DNA of 64,000 nt from assembly GCA_014584705.1 (NCBI GenBank), contig JACTMJ010000026.1, positions 1 through 64,000 on the forward strand, read 5' to 3'. Origin of the DNA: Acidobacteriota bacterium. Lineage in GTDB: Bacteria > Acidobacteriota > Terriglobia > Bryobacterales > Bryobacteraceae. Both the position numbers and the translations under genes were made by a program. The notes under the pieces are model-generated. The model was not told where the DNA came from and made no database searches. It saw only the letters and a program-made list of their open reading frames with translations. Every line of letters begins with the position of its first letter. Position 1 is the first letter of the stretch. Below, piece by piece: positions 52,612 to 62,119 of the stretch.

Positions 52612-54912
52612 CTATTTCCGGATGAGCCACACCTCGGAAACCTGCGCCCCGCGCAGCCGGCCGCTTGGCGGCTCTTCCCGGTCCCAGCTCAGGCGAAGCG
52701 TGCCGGAGTGGGTAGCCTCCGCGGGAATATCGAATTCCAGCGGCTGAATGGGCAGCGGCTTCTTGCGATACGGATGAATCACGATGGTGTCGTTTGCCAC
52801 CAGCCGGATTCCCTGCTCGGGCACCGCATTCTCCCCGCCGTAGACGACGCGGACTTTGTATCGCGCGGCCGGATCGAGGCCCCGGTATTCGAGGCGAATC
52901 GGCCGGCCTCGCCACGAATTCGCGTGGCTAAGCCACGAACTCGGGCCCTCGTTCCTTTCCCAGAAGCCCTGCTGCCCCGGTTCCTCATCGGGAATCAGGT
53001 GCGGCTGTTGCGAAGGGTTTCCCAGATCGTCGTAGTAGCCTCCCGGTCCAGGATCGCGCCAATGCAGAATCTCGTGAACCAAGGCAAGCCGGTCTGTTTC
53101 CTTTTCCAGCTTGCGAGCATCGGCGAAGCGGGAGAGCATCCACACCCGGTCGTTCAATGGGCTATCCACCGTATCGAGCGTAACGCCCCGTTCCCAACCC
53201 GCGCCCCCGTGGCGCTGCACGCTCAATTGCGCGCCAAGGCTTTGAAACAGCGATTCCCCCAGTTCAAATACGCGGGAACGCAGTTCCGTCGCCGTTGGCT
53301 CGGTGACAGACTTCAGCAATTCCCGCTCGGCGGCATCCATCGCGGCCAGGCTTCCCATGCGGGGCGCCATCCGTAACAGGCGGCGCGCCTCGCTTTCGAG
53401 GACGGTTTCATATTGCAACCGTCGCTGCACATATGCGTCGAAGTACGCGCGGTAAAGCAACTGTTGAAAACGCCAGTTGCGCTTCAGCGGGATAGGGGCC
53501 GCCCGTTCCATGGCCGCGAATTGTTCCAGCGTCTGCCCCACGTTGGTATTCGAAGCCAGCGGACCCGTCCAGTTGCGCTCCAGTGCCAGCAGCCCGTCGG
53601 CGATCGTCTCCACGCCCGTGAAGTAGCGGGCGTACTCGCGCGCGATCTCCACCGGGTCGGTCTCCGGATTCCATGCCAGCACGGTCCACAGCATCTTGTT
53701 GAAGTCGTCGTTCGCGCCGTCCGAATAACTCACGAAGCCGATGCTCCCGGGGTAGTAGTCGCGAAACAGCTTTGATTCCCACAGCGGCATCGGGTTGATG
53801 GGTTCGCGGCTGTGTGTGATCGCGAATGCGGGGTCCCAGTTCACCAGCGGAAACTGGCAGCGGAGCGTATGGGTGATGTCGGGATAGAGACGAATCGGAA
53901 TCTCCGGCGGAACCGCGGCGCGGAATTCTTTCATCGAAGCGCGAACCCACGGTCCGTGAACCACCCCCGCCAGCCACCGCGGCTTCCCCCGCAGCACCGT
54001 GTAGAACTGCTCGAGCCACGCATCGTCCATCCCCTGCGGCGATACCCACATCCCTGCTTGCGGGTGGTGCTTCTTGAGAACTGCGGTCGCCTTGGCAAGG
54101 AAGGGCATCAGGATGCGAGGTTCGGTATGGCCGGGGTCGCCCCCCGGAACAAAGACCGCATCGAGTTTCGGCAGCGCGGCAAAGACGGCGTCCCAGTGGC
54201 GAAGTTCGCGTTCCGCCGTCGCGGGATCTTCGTATGATTTTTTCGTCGCCGGCAGCCAGACGGAGAAATCCAGCCCATACTCCTGGGCCAGCCGGGAAAG
54301 CCGCTGATGCATAAGGGGCGGAGCCACGGGATACAGGCCATTGTCGGCTTCGGCCCCGTCGCCCGTCACCTCAATCGTGTTTGCGCCAAATACCGCCAGG
54401 TCGTGGATGTAGCGCTCGTAGTCCGCCACCGTCCACAGATCGTACGTGTTGTTCGTGTTGCGAAAGCCGAGCTGATGCCCGCGAACCGGAAGTCTGGGCG
54501 CACTGCGAAGCCGCCAGTCATCCCGTATCGTCACGGCATTGCGCCGCATGTCGAGCTCGCGCAGCAGGCGGCCGATGCCGAAGAGAATGCCCCTGGAATC
54601 GTTGCCCGTCACCTGAACCGCGCAGCCTGCGCCGCTGGATGCGCTAACCGCAATCGAATAGCCCTCCGCCGGAAGGTTGCCGCTCTTCGCCCGGTCCACG
54701 CCAATGCAGGGCTTGCCCGCGGGAACCGCTCGAACCACCGGCCATTCGATGAGTGTGCGTGCGGCCACCTCCTCCTCCAGCAGGGCGATCGCTTTCTGCT
54801 CCGGTCCTGAAAGCCCGGCGGGAACCAGGACCACGGCATCCTTCAAGTCCAGAGCAAGACATGGAATAAAAAATGAAACGACAAGGGCGGAAACACGCAA
54901 AAAGTGAAACAT
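52612..54912 (-). CDS. Exported glycoside hydrolase-like protein (GH67/GH20-type N-terminal domain)
   Basis: I chose ATG 54912 because GAAGG lies five bases upstream and a signal peptide follows at once (LVVSFFIPCLA). The 766-residue product has a GH20b/GH67N-like N-terminal domain (EEEVAARTLIEWPVVR, YSIAVSAS, DSRGILFGIGRLLREL). A TIM barrel (about 130-470) has GHQLGFRNTNNTYDLWTVADYERYIHDLAVFGANTIE, FVPGGDPGHTEP and RLYPDITHTLRCQFP. A C-terminal helical region and a jelly-roll (IRLEYRGLD, YKVRVVYGG, TLRLSWDREEP) follow. It probably cleaves glucuronate- or N-acetylhexosamine-type glycans. The catalytic pair is not assigned with confidence. Confidence 0.7.
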   Translation of the reverse strand: MFHFLRVSALVVSFFIPCLALDLKDAVVLVPAGLSGPEQKAIALLEEEVAARTLIEWPVVRAVPAGKPCIGVDRAKSGNLPAEGYSIAVSASSGAGCAVQVTGNDSRGILFGIGRLLRELDMRRNAVTIRDDWRLRSAPRLPVRGHQLGFRNTNNTYDLWTVADYERYIHDLAVFGANTIEVTGDGAEADNGLYPVAPPLMHQRLSRLAQEYGLDFSVWLPATKKSYEDPATAERELRHWDAVFAALPKLDAVFVPGGDPGHTEPRILMPFLAKATAVLKKHHPQAGMWVSPQGMDDAWLEQFYTVLRGKPRWLAGVVHGPWVRASMKEFRAAVPPEIPIRLYPDITHTLRCQFPLVNWDPAFAITHSREPINPMPLWESKLFRDYYPGSIGFVSYSDGANDDFNKMLWTVLAWNPETDPVEIAREYARYFTGVETIADGLLALERNWTGPLASNTNVGQTLEQFAAMERAAPIPLKRNWRFQQLLYRAYFDAYVQRRLQYETVLESEARRLLRMAPRMGSLAAMDAAERELLKSVTEPTATELRSRVFELGESLFQSLGAQLSVQRHGGAGWERGVTLDTVDSPLNDRVWMLSRFADARKLEKETDRLALVHEILHWRDPGPGGYYDDLGNPSQQPHLIPDEEPGQQGFWERNEGPSSWLSHANSWRGRPIRLEYRGLDPAARYKVRVVYGGENAVPEQGIRLVANDTIVIHPYRKKPLPIQPLEFDIPAEATHSGTLRLSWDREEPPSGRLRGAQVSEVWLIRK

Positions 54913-55022
54913 GATACCTTCGCGTGCCATTGTATCAGCGCCGCGAAGCCCGCGTGTTCTCCGGGATAAGCCCGCATCCCGCTGGCACATGGGCGGCCCG
55001 CGCAAGCGCTTCGATCCCGTGT

Positions 55023-55886
55023 TTAGCGGGCGAGGGTCGTATAGAGTTCGGGGCGGCGGAAACGAAACGTGTATTCGAAACGCGAGCGCGCCTCCAGCAG
55101 CCATTGCCGTTCCAGCGTGTGTACCACCATCTCCCGCTCCACCGATGTAAGGCGGGATCCATCCGGGCCGACGATCGCCGCCCCTCCAGCGAAGCGTTGA
55201 TTCACGCCGGCAAATTCCACCTCGCCGCGGTAGTTGCACGCGACCCCGAAGACGGCGTTCTCCGCGCAGCGCGCCTCCAGTGGTCCCCGCGCCCAACCGT
55301 ACCACCCCTCGGGTGTGAGCGGGTCCGGGTCCGCCGCGAACGGGAACAACACGATCTCGGCATTCTGCACGCCAAGGAGACGTGTCGATTCTGGAAGAAA
55401 CACGTCGAAACAAACGTTCGCCCCGATGCGGCCTAGCGGCGTCTCCGCCACCGTCACCGCATCTCCCCCGTTATAGACCGGCATCTCGAAAACGGGGATG
55501 TGCATCTTGCGCCAGTACCCCCAGAGTTTTCCTTCTCCCACCAGCACATGCGTATTGTGAAGCACGTTCCCGGCGTTCTCCAGAATTCCCGCCGCCAGAA
55601 AGATTCCGGCGGATTTGGAGATCGCAATCAGCCCCTGCACCACCGTCCCATTCAGCGGTTGCGCGGTTTGCCAGGCCTTTCCGAGCACATCCCGCAGCCA
55701 CTCGGTATGGTTCCGCGGCGGGTGGTTGGGGATGAAGCCGGTGGCGCTCAATTCGGGAAAGAGCGCCAGTTCCGCTCCCGCGGCGGCAGCCTTTCTGGCG
55801 GCGTCGTCCAGAATTGCCAGGTTCTCTTCGATGCTCGCGGATTGCGCTGCGGCCGCGACCGCGGCAACGGTAATCTGGTTGTTCAT
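55023..55886 (-). CDS. Carbon-nitrogen hydrolase (nitrilase superfamily)
   Basis: The 287-residue cytoplasmic enzyme has the Glu-Lys-Cys triad: Glu in LFPELSATG (about 45), Lys in YWRKMHIPVFE (about 128) and Cys in GANVCFDVFLPES (about 159). Such enzymes hydrolyse amides or carbamoyl groups. It lies just upstream of the glycoside hydrolase gene on the same strand, 110 bp apart. Substrate unknown. Confidence 0.85.
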   Translation of the reverse strand: MNNQITVAAVAAAAQSASIEENLAILDDAARKAAAAGAELALFPELSATGFIPNHPPRNHTEWLRDVLGKAWQTAQPLNGTVVQGLIAISKSAGIFLAAGILENAGNVLHNTHVLVGEGKLWGYWRKMHIPVFEMPVYNGGDAVTVAETPLGRIGANVCFDVFLPESTRLLGVQNAEIVLFPFAADPDPLTPEGWYGWARGPLEARCAENAVFGVACNYRGEVEFAGVNQRFAGGAAIVGPDGSRLTSVEREMVVHTLERQWLLEARSRFEYTFRFRRPELYTTLAR

Positions 55887-55919
55887 TCTTTCTGGCTATT
55901 CTAAGCGTTCCCGTCGCGC

Positions 55920-56306
55920 CTATGCGTAGTTGATAGGGTTGTGCTCCAGCCAGTGCAGATTCCGCCGATCTTCCACTCCCCGGGCGGCGCCCTTAGCCAT
56001 GCGTCCCGCCACCGTGCGCATGCCCCAAGCGGCCGTTCCCGCGATCCCAATGCATCCGCCGATGAGTCCGCCGATCACCGCGCCTCGCCCCCGCAATCGC
56101 TTTGTCGAGGCCAGCCCGGATATGATTCCGGTTGCCAGCCCGATCGCCGTCGCTGCCAGCAACGTCCCGCTGTCTCGGTCGGAACGAAGCGGAATCCGCT
56201 CTTGCCTGGGGCTTGCCTGCCACGCGGAGGATGCGCCGCTCCAGGCGGAGTGAAGCAGTTCCTGTGCATACCCGGCGTTTGCCGCGATCCAATCCGTGTT
56301 CGACAT
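55920..56306 (-). CDS. Hypothetical protein with glycine-rich membrane segment
   Basis: ATG 56306 follows GGAGGATTTTG. The 128-residue product has an N-terminal helical part (DWIAANAGYAQELLHSAW) and a glycine-zipper-like hydrophobic segment (ATAIGLATGIISG and GAVIGGLIGGCIGIAGTAAWG, about 52-95). It could insert in a membrane as a hairpin. It lies 33 bp upstream of the nitrilase gene. No function is known. Confidence 0.55.
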   Translation of the reverse strand: MSNTDWIAANAGYAQELLHSAWSGASSAWQASPRQERIPLRSDRDSGTLLAATAIGLATGIISGLASTKRLRGRGAVIGGLIGGCIGIAGTAAWGMRTVAGRMAKGAARGVEDRRNLHWLEHNPINYA

Positions 56307-56526
56307 CAAAATCCTCCTTCTGTCTCTATGATACATGTCGATTCGGACGAGGAAGTCTTTAATCAAGAGCGGGCTGCCCGTGTGCATTCGGATACGGGGA
56401 ATCGAGACCGCGGATCCGGGCCGCCCGCTCGTCTGGAAAGCGCGGGGAGCCAGGGTTCGAGGCTCGAATTCCCTGGCTCCGGAAAGCAGGATCTTCCCCG
56501 TCTTCGCGACGGGCACGGGCGGCGTT

Positions 56527-57252
56527 CTAGCGCGCTTCCACCACCACCGTGACGCTCGCGTTGACGTCGATGGTGCCAGCCTCGACGGGCGTATGGGCGG
56601 ACGCGCTATCGGCCATCGCCATCCGCGCTTCCATTGCATAAGGCCGGGCAACCGGGGTGGAGCTGTCCGATACCGAAACGACACGAGTGACGCGGAGCCC
56701 TAAAGCCTTCGCCATCGCGGCTGCCTTCTCGCGGGCCTGGCTGGTGGCTTCAATCAGCGCCTTGGTCTTGGTGGCTTGTTCGTCCTTGAGCGTGAAGCGA
56801 AGCGAGCCGATGTTGTTTGAACCGGCCTTAATGGCGGCATCAATCACATTGCTGACGATCGCGAGGTCCTGGATCTTCACTTCCACGCTATTCCGCGCCA
56901 CATAGCTGGTGATGCGGTTCGCGCCGTCCTTGCCGGAGCTGCCGTATTGCGGATTGATCCAGTAACCGCTGGTCTTAAAGTCCCCGCCTTTGCCCAGGGC
57001 TTTGGTGAGAGCCGCTAGAAGCCTCTCGGTCTCCTGCGCGTTCCTTGCTCCCGCCTCCTGCGAGGTGGGCGCTTGAGTAGTGACGCCGATACTCAGCATC
57101 GCCTCATCCGGTTTGACGGATACCGTCGCCTCGCCCGAGGCCGTAATTCGGGTGCCGCTGGTCGTGCTCTCCACGGATTGGGCGGGTGCTGCCAAGCAGA
57201 GCCAAAACAGGGCCGTCCCAACGCCGGCGACGATCACGGTGCGTAAGTGCAT
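56527..57252 (-). CDS. Exported SIMPL-domain (DUF541) protein
   Basis: ATG 57252 has GGAGGATC upstream. The 241-residue product has a signal peptide (VIVAGVGTALFWLCLAAPAQS) and a SIMPL domain (ITASGEATVSVKPDEAMLSIGV, TERLLAALTKALGKGG, AREKAAAMAKALGLRVTRVVSVSD). SIMPL proteins are widespread periplasmic or surface proteins, some linked to oxidative stress, with no defined enzyme activity. Confidence 0.85.
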   Translation of the reverse strand: MHLRTVIVAGVGTALFWLCLAAPAQSVESTTSGTRITASGEATVSVKPDEAMLSIGVTTQAPTSQEAGARNAQETERLLAALTKALGKGGDFKTSGYWINPQYGSSGKDGANRITSYVARNSVEVKIQDLAIVSNVIDAAIKAGSNNIGSLRFTLKDEQATKTKALIEATSQAREKAAAMAKALGLRVTRVVSVSDSSTPVARPYAMEARMAMADSASAHTPVEAGTIDVNASVTVVVEAR

Positions 57253-57385
57253 ACAGACAGATCCTCCAATCAAGTATTCGATCATAGGATGCGTTCGCCC
57301 TCGGCGATGGTTTCGTTGCCGGCTGCCGCTTCCGCGCCGAGTCTCGGAATCTAGATTCGGTTCTAAACCATCGCCGCAATCCGCT

Positions 57386-57847
57386 TCAATTTCCCACGGC
57401 GGTAGCGGCGCGAACGCGCACCCCGGTTTGCCGCTGAACGGGTTTGCGCGCGGTCCCCATCTGCGTGCGAATCCCCGATAGGAACATGGACACGGATTCG
57501 AGGGTTAGCGGCACATTATCCGATTGGGGATTTCGCAACTCGAGCCGGGACAGCCCGCATTCGATCAAACGAAGCAGGTCCGCGAGTTCGCGGCGGTCCA
57601 TCCACAATCCGCCACGGCAGGGTACAAACCCCAGAAGATGCGCGCGAAACAACGAGGCAAGGGTGTGCAGATGATCCGGTGCGCCGGTTGAAGTCGATCT
57701 CGGCGCGACAACCATCCCCCCAGCCGCACTGTCGCGTGACGGAGCGCGCTCGGCGACCGGCGACGGCTGAATTCCAAGTTCCACGACGGACCAAAGCCTG
57801 ACGGCAATGTCGGACCCGACAGGCAACAAAAGGCAGATTGGCTGCAT
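57386..57847 (-). CDS. Hypothetical protein, 153 residues
   Basis: ATG 57847 has AGGAGAG upstream with normal spacing, which is the main support. No family was recognised. The middle holds a helical stretch (RRELADLLRLIECGLSRLELRNPQSDN) and the C-terminus is basic and disordered. It lies upstream of the SIMPL gene on the same strand. Confidence 0.4.
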   Translation of the reverse strand: MQPICLLLPVGSDIAVRLWSVVELGIQPSPVAERAPSRDSAAGGMVVAPRSTSTGAPDHLHTLASLFRAHLLGFVPCRGGLWMDRRELADLLRLIECGLSRLELRNPQSDNVPLTLESVSMFLSGIRTQMGTARKPVQRQTGVRVRAATAVGN

Positions 57848-58026
57848 GGTCTCTCCTGGGGGGGGAGAAGAACAACGGAGAATTGCCTTAGTGTATCGCC
57901 AGTTTTGGCACTCGGCTAGAGCGAAAGTACGCGAAAGCCGGTGGGTTGAATCCTATGGCTGGCCACAGGGTCGCGATTCGACTTCGATCCGGTCTTGAGT
58001 GAAACTTGGAGAAAGGAATTCGCGAC

Positions 58027-59028
58027 ATGCTGCCGAAACTCTTCGAGTGCTTACGACTTCCGCGGCTGGCCGCCAAGGCGGCTCGGCTTTTTCTGGCCGT
58101 CTGCCTCACGGCATTTCTGCTGCTGGGGTTGAGCGGCTGCATTGGCCGGATCTCTCAGGCCAACCGAACGCTGCCGTTTAACCCGAAGAGTGTGACGATC
58201 CAGCCGGCGACGCAGGGATTGCGCGTGCTTGTGATTGGGGACTTCGGAACGGGCGGCAAGGGGCAGCGCGACGTCGCGAAAGCCATCGCGGCGCTGCACA
58301 AGTCCAAACCGTTCTCGTTTGGGATCACGGTGGGGGACAACTTCTACGAACACGGTGTTTCGAGCGTCACGGACAGGAAGTGGCAAACGCGATGGGAAGA
58401 GCCCTATGGCTCACTGGGAATTCCGTTCTATCCGACGCTGGGAAATCACGACTACTACGGCGACGTGCAATCGCAGTTGGACTACAAGTCTCCAAGCGAC
58501 AGTTGGCATTTGCCCGCGCGGCAATATACGCTGCGAAGCGCCCTGGTCGACTTTGTGGCGCTCGATACCACCGATCCGCGAACCGAACAATACGCCTGGC
58601 TCGATCGCGTCCTGAGCGAAAGCAGCGCGCACTGGAAGATCGTCTACGGGCACCATCCGATCTATTCCGCCGGATACCATGGCGACGTCTCCGCCATGGA
58701 GCGGGAGTTGCTGCCCGTCATCCGGGGAAGGGTGGCCCTGTACGTCGCGGGGCATGACCACGATCTGCAATATCTGAAGCCCGTCGATGGTACGCATCTG
58801 ATTGTTTCCGGCGGAGGGGGCGGCCGCTTGCGGCAGTTGCGCCCCGATCCCCGCACCCTGTTCGCCCGCACGATGTACGGCTTCACAACGCTCGATATCG
58901 ATCCATCCCGGATTCGGGTGGAAATGTTTGACCAGAACGGGCAGCGCGTCTTCGAGTCCGAGATTTTCCAAGAACCTTCGCGAACCGGGAGGGAGCAGCC
59001 TGCCGAAGCGGAACCTGTAGCCCGGTAG
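58027..59028 (+). CDS. Lipoprotein metallophosphoesterase (purple acid phosphatase-like)
   Basis: The 333-residue product starts at ATG 58027 with GAAAGGAA upstream. A lipoprotein signal ends in LGLSGC (lipobox, Cys about 38). The calcineurin-like core has VIGDFGTGG, GDNFYEHGV, LGNHDYYG, YGHHPIYSAGYHG and AGHDHDLQYL, which supply the two-metal centre. The layout is that of small tartrate-resistant acid phosphatases, so it probably dephosphorylates extracellular substrates while anchored to a membrane. Confidence 0.88.
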   Translation: MLPKLFECLRLPRLAAKAARLFLAVCLTAFLLLGLSGCIGRISQANRTLPFNPKSVTIQPATQGLRVLVIGDFGTGGKGQRDVAKAIAALHKSKPFSFGITVGDNFYEHGVSSVTDRKWQTRWEEPYGSLGIPFYPTLGNHDYYGDVQSQLDYKSPSDSWHLPARQYTLRSALVDFVALDTTDPRTEQYAWLDRVLSESSAHWKIVYGHHPIYSAGYHGDVSAMERELLPVIRGRVALYVAGHDHDLQYLKPVDGTHLIVSGGGGGRLRQLRPDPRTLFARTMYGFTTLDIDPSRIRVEMFDQNGQRVFESEIFQEPSRTGREQPAEAEPVAR

Positions 59029-59058
59029 TGCTGCCCTTCCTCCGCCGCGGGAACACCG

Positions 59059-59901
59059 TTAGAAACCCAGGTGATCCCAATGGAATGCCGGGCCGACATC
59101 CCATTTGTCCCGCCGGAAGTTGGCGTGCGTAGCCACGCCGGAATAGCTGTCGAATGCTCGCGGATCGAATTCGCCGCGCCGGGCAGCCAAAGAGGCGACT
59201 CTCGGAATCGAAAACTCGTCGCAAAGCCGGCCCACCAGCGTGCCCACGGCTTGCTGCTGGATTGCGGGCATCGTGGCGAAGAAATCGATTCCCCGGTAGC
59301 GGCACCGCAGATACTGCTCCTGTTCCTCCGCGCGACAGTAACGAGTGCCCCAATTTCCGGGCCACCAGTTCAATTGCGCGGGATTGTCCGGCGCGAGCTT
59401 TAGCGGCCCCACGTTTGCGATCTCGATCCCGATCGAGCGCTGGTCGTGCCGATGCGTTCCTTTCACGCCCAAGTGGTAGGCCCAGCACTCGGGCGGGAAA
59501 AACTCGACAACGGAACCGTCTGGATCGACGCCGAACGCGGTCGCGATGCGTTCTGGATTTCCGGCCCACGTGCGGTATGCGCTCTCACAAGAGGTGCCGG
59601 CCGTGAAATGAAGCACGATGAGATCCTTCCGGTGGCGCTGCGGCAGGTACTGGTTCGGTAGCAGACGAAACGAATTTGTTTGCAACTCCTGTGACCGGCG
59701 GTTGCCGGCATCTGCGGCAATGCCGGCTTTTTTCTGGTGCGCCGCTTCGGGCATCACCGCTCCCGGTCCGAATCTCGGGTCGACGCTCCGTGGGCAATCG
59801 GCTTCTAAGTGATTGCAGTTGTTGGTGATTTCGTGAATCGGGCGCTGCCCCGCGAAGAGCCCCGCGCGCGCGGCCCGCGAACGAATGCTTGCTGAACTCA
59901 T
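59059..59901 (-). CDS. N-acetylmuramoyl-L-alanine amidase (amidase_2)
   Basis: The 280-residue protein has an amidase_2/PGRP fold from about residue 90. First zinc His lies in IVLHFTAGTS; AYHLGVKGTHRHD, SIGIEIANVG with the catalytic Glu, and HANFRRDKWDVGPAFHW with the second zinc His and Asp follow. It cleaves the link between MurNAc and the stem peptide. No signal peptide is visible; the first 85 residues are unlike the family and may be an added targeting part. The gene is convergent with the phosphatase gene. Confidence 0.8.
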   Translation of the reverse strand: MSSASIRSRAARAGLFAGQRPIHEITNNCNHLEADCPRSVDPRFGPGAVMPEAAHQKKAGIAADAGNRRSQELQTNSFRLLPNQYLPQRHRKDLIVLHFTAGTSCESAYRTWAGNPERIATAFGVDPDGSVVEFFPPECWAYHLGVKGTHRHDQRSIGIEIANVGPLKLAPDNPAQLNWWPGNWGTRYCRAEEQEQYLRCRYRGIDFFATMPAIQQQAVGTLVGRLCDEFSIPRVASLAARRGEFDPRAFDSYSGVATHANFRRDKWDVGPAFHWDHLGF

Positions 59902-59979
59902 GAGAATTCCTCCGCCCCACTATAGAGGGGAGGAACGGCCGGCCAAATCGGGAGCGCCTGCCCTTGCCGGGCGGAACGC

Positions 59980-60456
59980 CTATTCGGTGGAGGCTGCCGC
60001 GGGCACGCGGCGGAAATGGCTGAACGCGGTTTCCTTGATGGTGGAGAGCACCACGGACGTCTTAGTGCGCTGCACGCCGTCGATCGTTCGCAGCGAATCT
60101 GTGACAAGAGTGTCCAGATGCGCCGTGTCCCGGACAAGCACCTTCAGGAGATAGTCGTCCTCGCCCGTCGTGCGATGGCACTCGAGAACTTCCGGGAGCT
60201 TCTTGATTGCACGCAGGAACGCTTTTCTGTGCTTGCACTTGCCCAGCGTCACCGCGACGAAGGCGGCAAGCCCGTAGCCGAACGAGGCGGCGTCGAGCAA
60301 TGCGGTATATCCGCGGATGATCCCGCGTTCCTCCAGCTTGCGGACCCTCTCGGCCGCGGCGGGGGCCGAGAGCTGAAGGTGCTGAGCCAGTTCCGCCCAG
60401 CTGATTCGGCCATTCTCGCAAAGCAATGCCAATGCCTTTGTATCCAAATCGTCCAT
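59980..60456 (-). CDS. Lrp/AsnC-family transcriptional regulator
   Basis: ATG 60456 has GAAGGAA eight bases upstream. The 158-residue product has an N-terminal HTH (LDTKALALLCENGRISWAELAQHLQLSAPAAAERVRKLEERGII) and a C-terminal RAM ligand domain (FVAVTLGK, LECHRTTGEDDYLLKVLVRD, GVQRTKTSVVLSTIKE). Length is typical. It lies downstream of the M23 gene on the same strand with a 307 bp gap. The target genes and effector amino acid are unknown. Confidence 0.92.
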   Translation of the reverse strand: MDDLDTKALALLCENGRISWAELAQHLQLSAPAAAERVRKLEERGIIRGYTALLDAASFGYGLAAFVAVTLGKCKHRKAFLRAIKKLPEVLECHRTTGEDDYLLKVLVRDTAHLDTLVTDSLRTIDGVQRTKTSVVLSTIKETAFSHFRRVPAAASTE

Positions 60457-60763
60457 CTGCACATTCCTTCGGAACGAAAGCGATCCGATCAAGCAGGATT
60501 GGCATTCACAATAACAAGGTTCGCAGCCGGTGAAAAGCAGGCGGCATTCCCCAAATCCCGCTGAACTTCCTCTGCCGCCCCATCGGTGCCAGGATAGAAA
60601 ACGGCATCGAACTCCGGCGCAGTTCCCCGCTTGCTCTTGGGTCGAGTTCTCCCGCGGAATCGCTGATTCCCGTTTATGCCTGGTCGACGAGCCCTGCCGC
60701 GAGACCGGCTGCAACCGCGTGCCGCTCACCGCCATTTTCACCCGGCCGGCGCACTGCCAAATT
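60457..60763. other. Intergenic region upstream of the Lrp gene
   Basis: A 307 bp gap that must contain the Lrp gene promoter. No gene, repeat or convincing promoter is visible. Confidence 0.55.
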
Positions 60764-62083
60764 CTAATTCTGAGTTTCGGCGCGCAATGTCGCTGGCGAG
60801 CCCGCCCCGGCCACCACGGCGTCATTCTTCGCCGAAGATCGACGAATGAGGGCCAGCATCTCCTCCCGTTTGGCGCGGAATGCCGTCATCATCGACGGGG
60901 GTACAGACGATTGGCGCGGAAGGTCCAGGCTCTCGAAATTGAGAAAGTTGCCATTCTTTCGAATGCGGAAATCGAGGTGTGGGCCCGTTGCCAGCCCCGT
61001 AGCTCCCACAAGACCGATCTGGTCGCCCTGTTGGATCTTCTGGCCTGCCTTCACCTGCCGGCGCGAGAGATGCATATAGTACGATTCGTAACCATTCGCG
61101 TGCTGGAGCTTGATGAGGTTGCCCGCTCCGCCGGAACGGCCGGAAAATGTGACCGTGCCCGCGGCAATGGCCTGCACCGGGGTCCCCGTGGGAGCCGCGT
61201 AGTCAATGCCAAGATGCGGGCGGCGTCTCTTCAGCACCGGATGCAATCTGTTCCGCGAAAAGCCGGAACTGATGCGGGCGGCGAACTTCAGCGGTGATCG
61301 CAGAAACGCCGCCTGGGTACTCTTGCCGTCACTCGAATAGTAGACGGGCCTGCCCTCTTGATCCCGGAAAAGGAAAGCGTCGTGCATCGTACCGCTGTTG
61401 TTGTAGGTGGCGGCGTGGATTTTTCCATAGCCGGGTGTCTGGCCGTTCTCGTAGGTCCGCTTTTCCACAATCAGGCAGAATGTGTCCCCGTCCTGTGGAT
61501 CGGTATAGAAGTCGAGGTCCCATGCGAAAAGTTCCGCCATCCGCATGGCAAGCTCCGGGCTCTCACCGGCGGATTCGATGCTCTCAAAAAGAGAACTCTG
61601 GAGCGTAGCGCAGATGGGCACCGTGGCCACCGTGCTGCGAATGGTCTCGACGGTGGCAATTGGCGGATCGCCCGATTCGCGCCACTCGGGAATGTCCACG
61701 TGCAGCACATGATCGTTGTCCACCTGATACTCGAGTTTGCGCGGTTGCCGCAGCGCCGTGCGTGTCAGCAGAAAAGAATCGCCGGCGCGGAGCTTCCGAA
61801 CATCCACGGCATCGATCACCGCTTGGGTGAGAGGCCCCTCAACTTCCGGAGCGAGTCCGGCCCGGCCAAGGATGGTTTGCACCGTATCGCCCGGGAGGAT
61901 CGGAAGTTCCTCGCGAATGGGCGTTTCGTCAAAGGCCGGTTCGGGAATCTCGGGAACGGCGCTCACGGAGAGCGGGTTCGGAAACGGGGACGCCGTTCCG
62001 TAATCCAGGAGAAGCGCTGTGGCCGTGGAAGCAAGGAAGCCGAATACGAGAACGCCGGAAACGATACGAAGGGGGCGGGTCAT
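60764..62083 (-). CDS. Membrane-anchored M23 (LytM-type) peptidoglycan endopeptidase
   Basis: The 439-residue product starts at ATG 62083 with a membrane anchor (IVSGVLVFGFLASTATALLL). A linker and LysM/OapA-like region follow (LPGDTVQTILGRAGLAPEVEG, KLRAGDSFLLTR). The C-terminal M23 domain has HLGIDYAAPTGTPVQAIAAG (zinc His and Asp) and GPHLDFRI (zinc His), with YYMHLSR also present. The MepM/YebA-like layout suggests cross-link hydrolysis during wall growth. Confidence 0.88.
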   Translation of the reverse strand: MTRPLRIVSGVLVFGFLASTATALLLDYGTASPFPNPLSVSAVPEIPEPAFDETPIREELPILPGDTVQTILGRAGLAPEVEGPLTQAVIDAVDVRKLRAGDSFLLTRTALRQPRKLEYQVDNDHVLHVDIPEWRESGDPPIATVETIRSTVATVPICATLQSSLFESIESAGESPELAMRMAELFAWDLDFYTDPQDGDTFCLIVEKRTYENGQTPGYGKIHAATYNNSGTMHDAFLFRDQEGRPVYYSSDGKSTQAAFLRSPLKFAARISSGFSRNRLHPVLKRRRPHLGIDYAAPTGTPVQAIAAGTVTFSGRSGGAGNLIKLQHANGYESYYMHLSRRQVKAGQKIQQGDQIGLVGATGLATGPHLDFRIRKNGNFLNFESLDLPRQSSVPPSMMTAFRAKREEMLALIRRSSAKNDAVVAGAGSPATLRAETQN

Positions 62084-62119
62084 TCCTAGTACTCTAGGGG
62101 AATCATTAGAAAAGATCAA

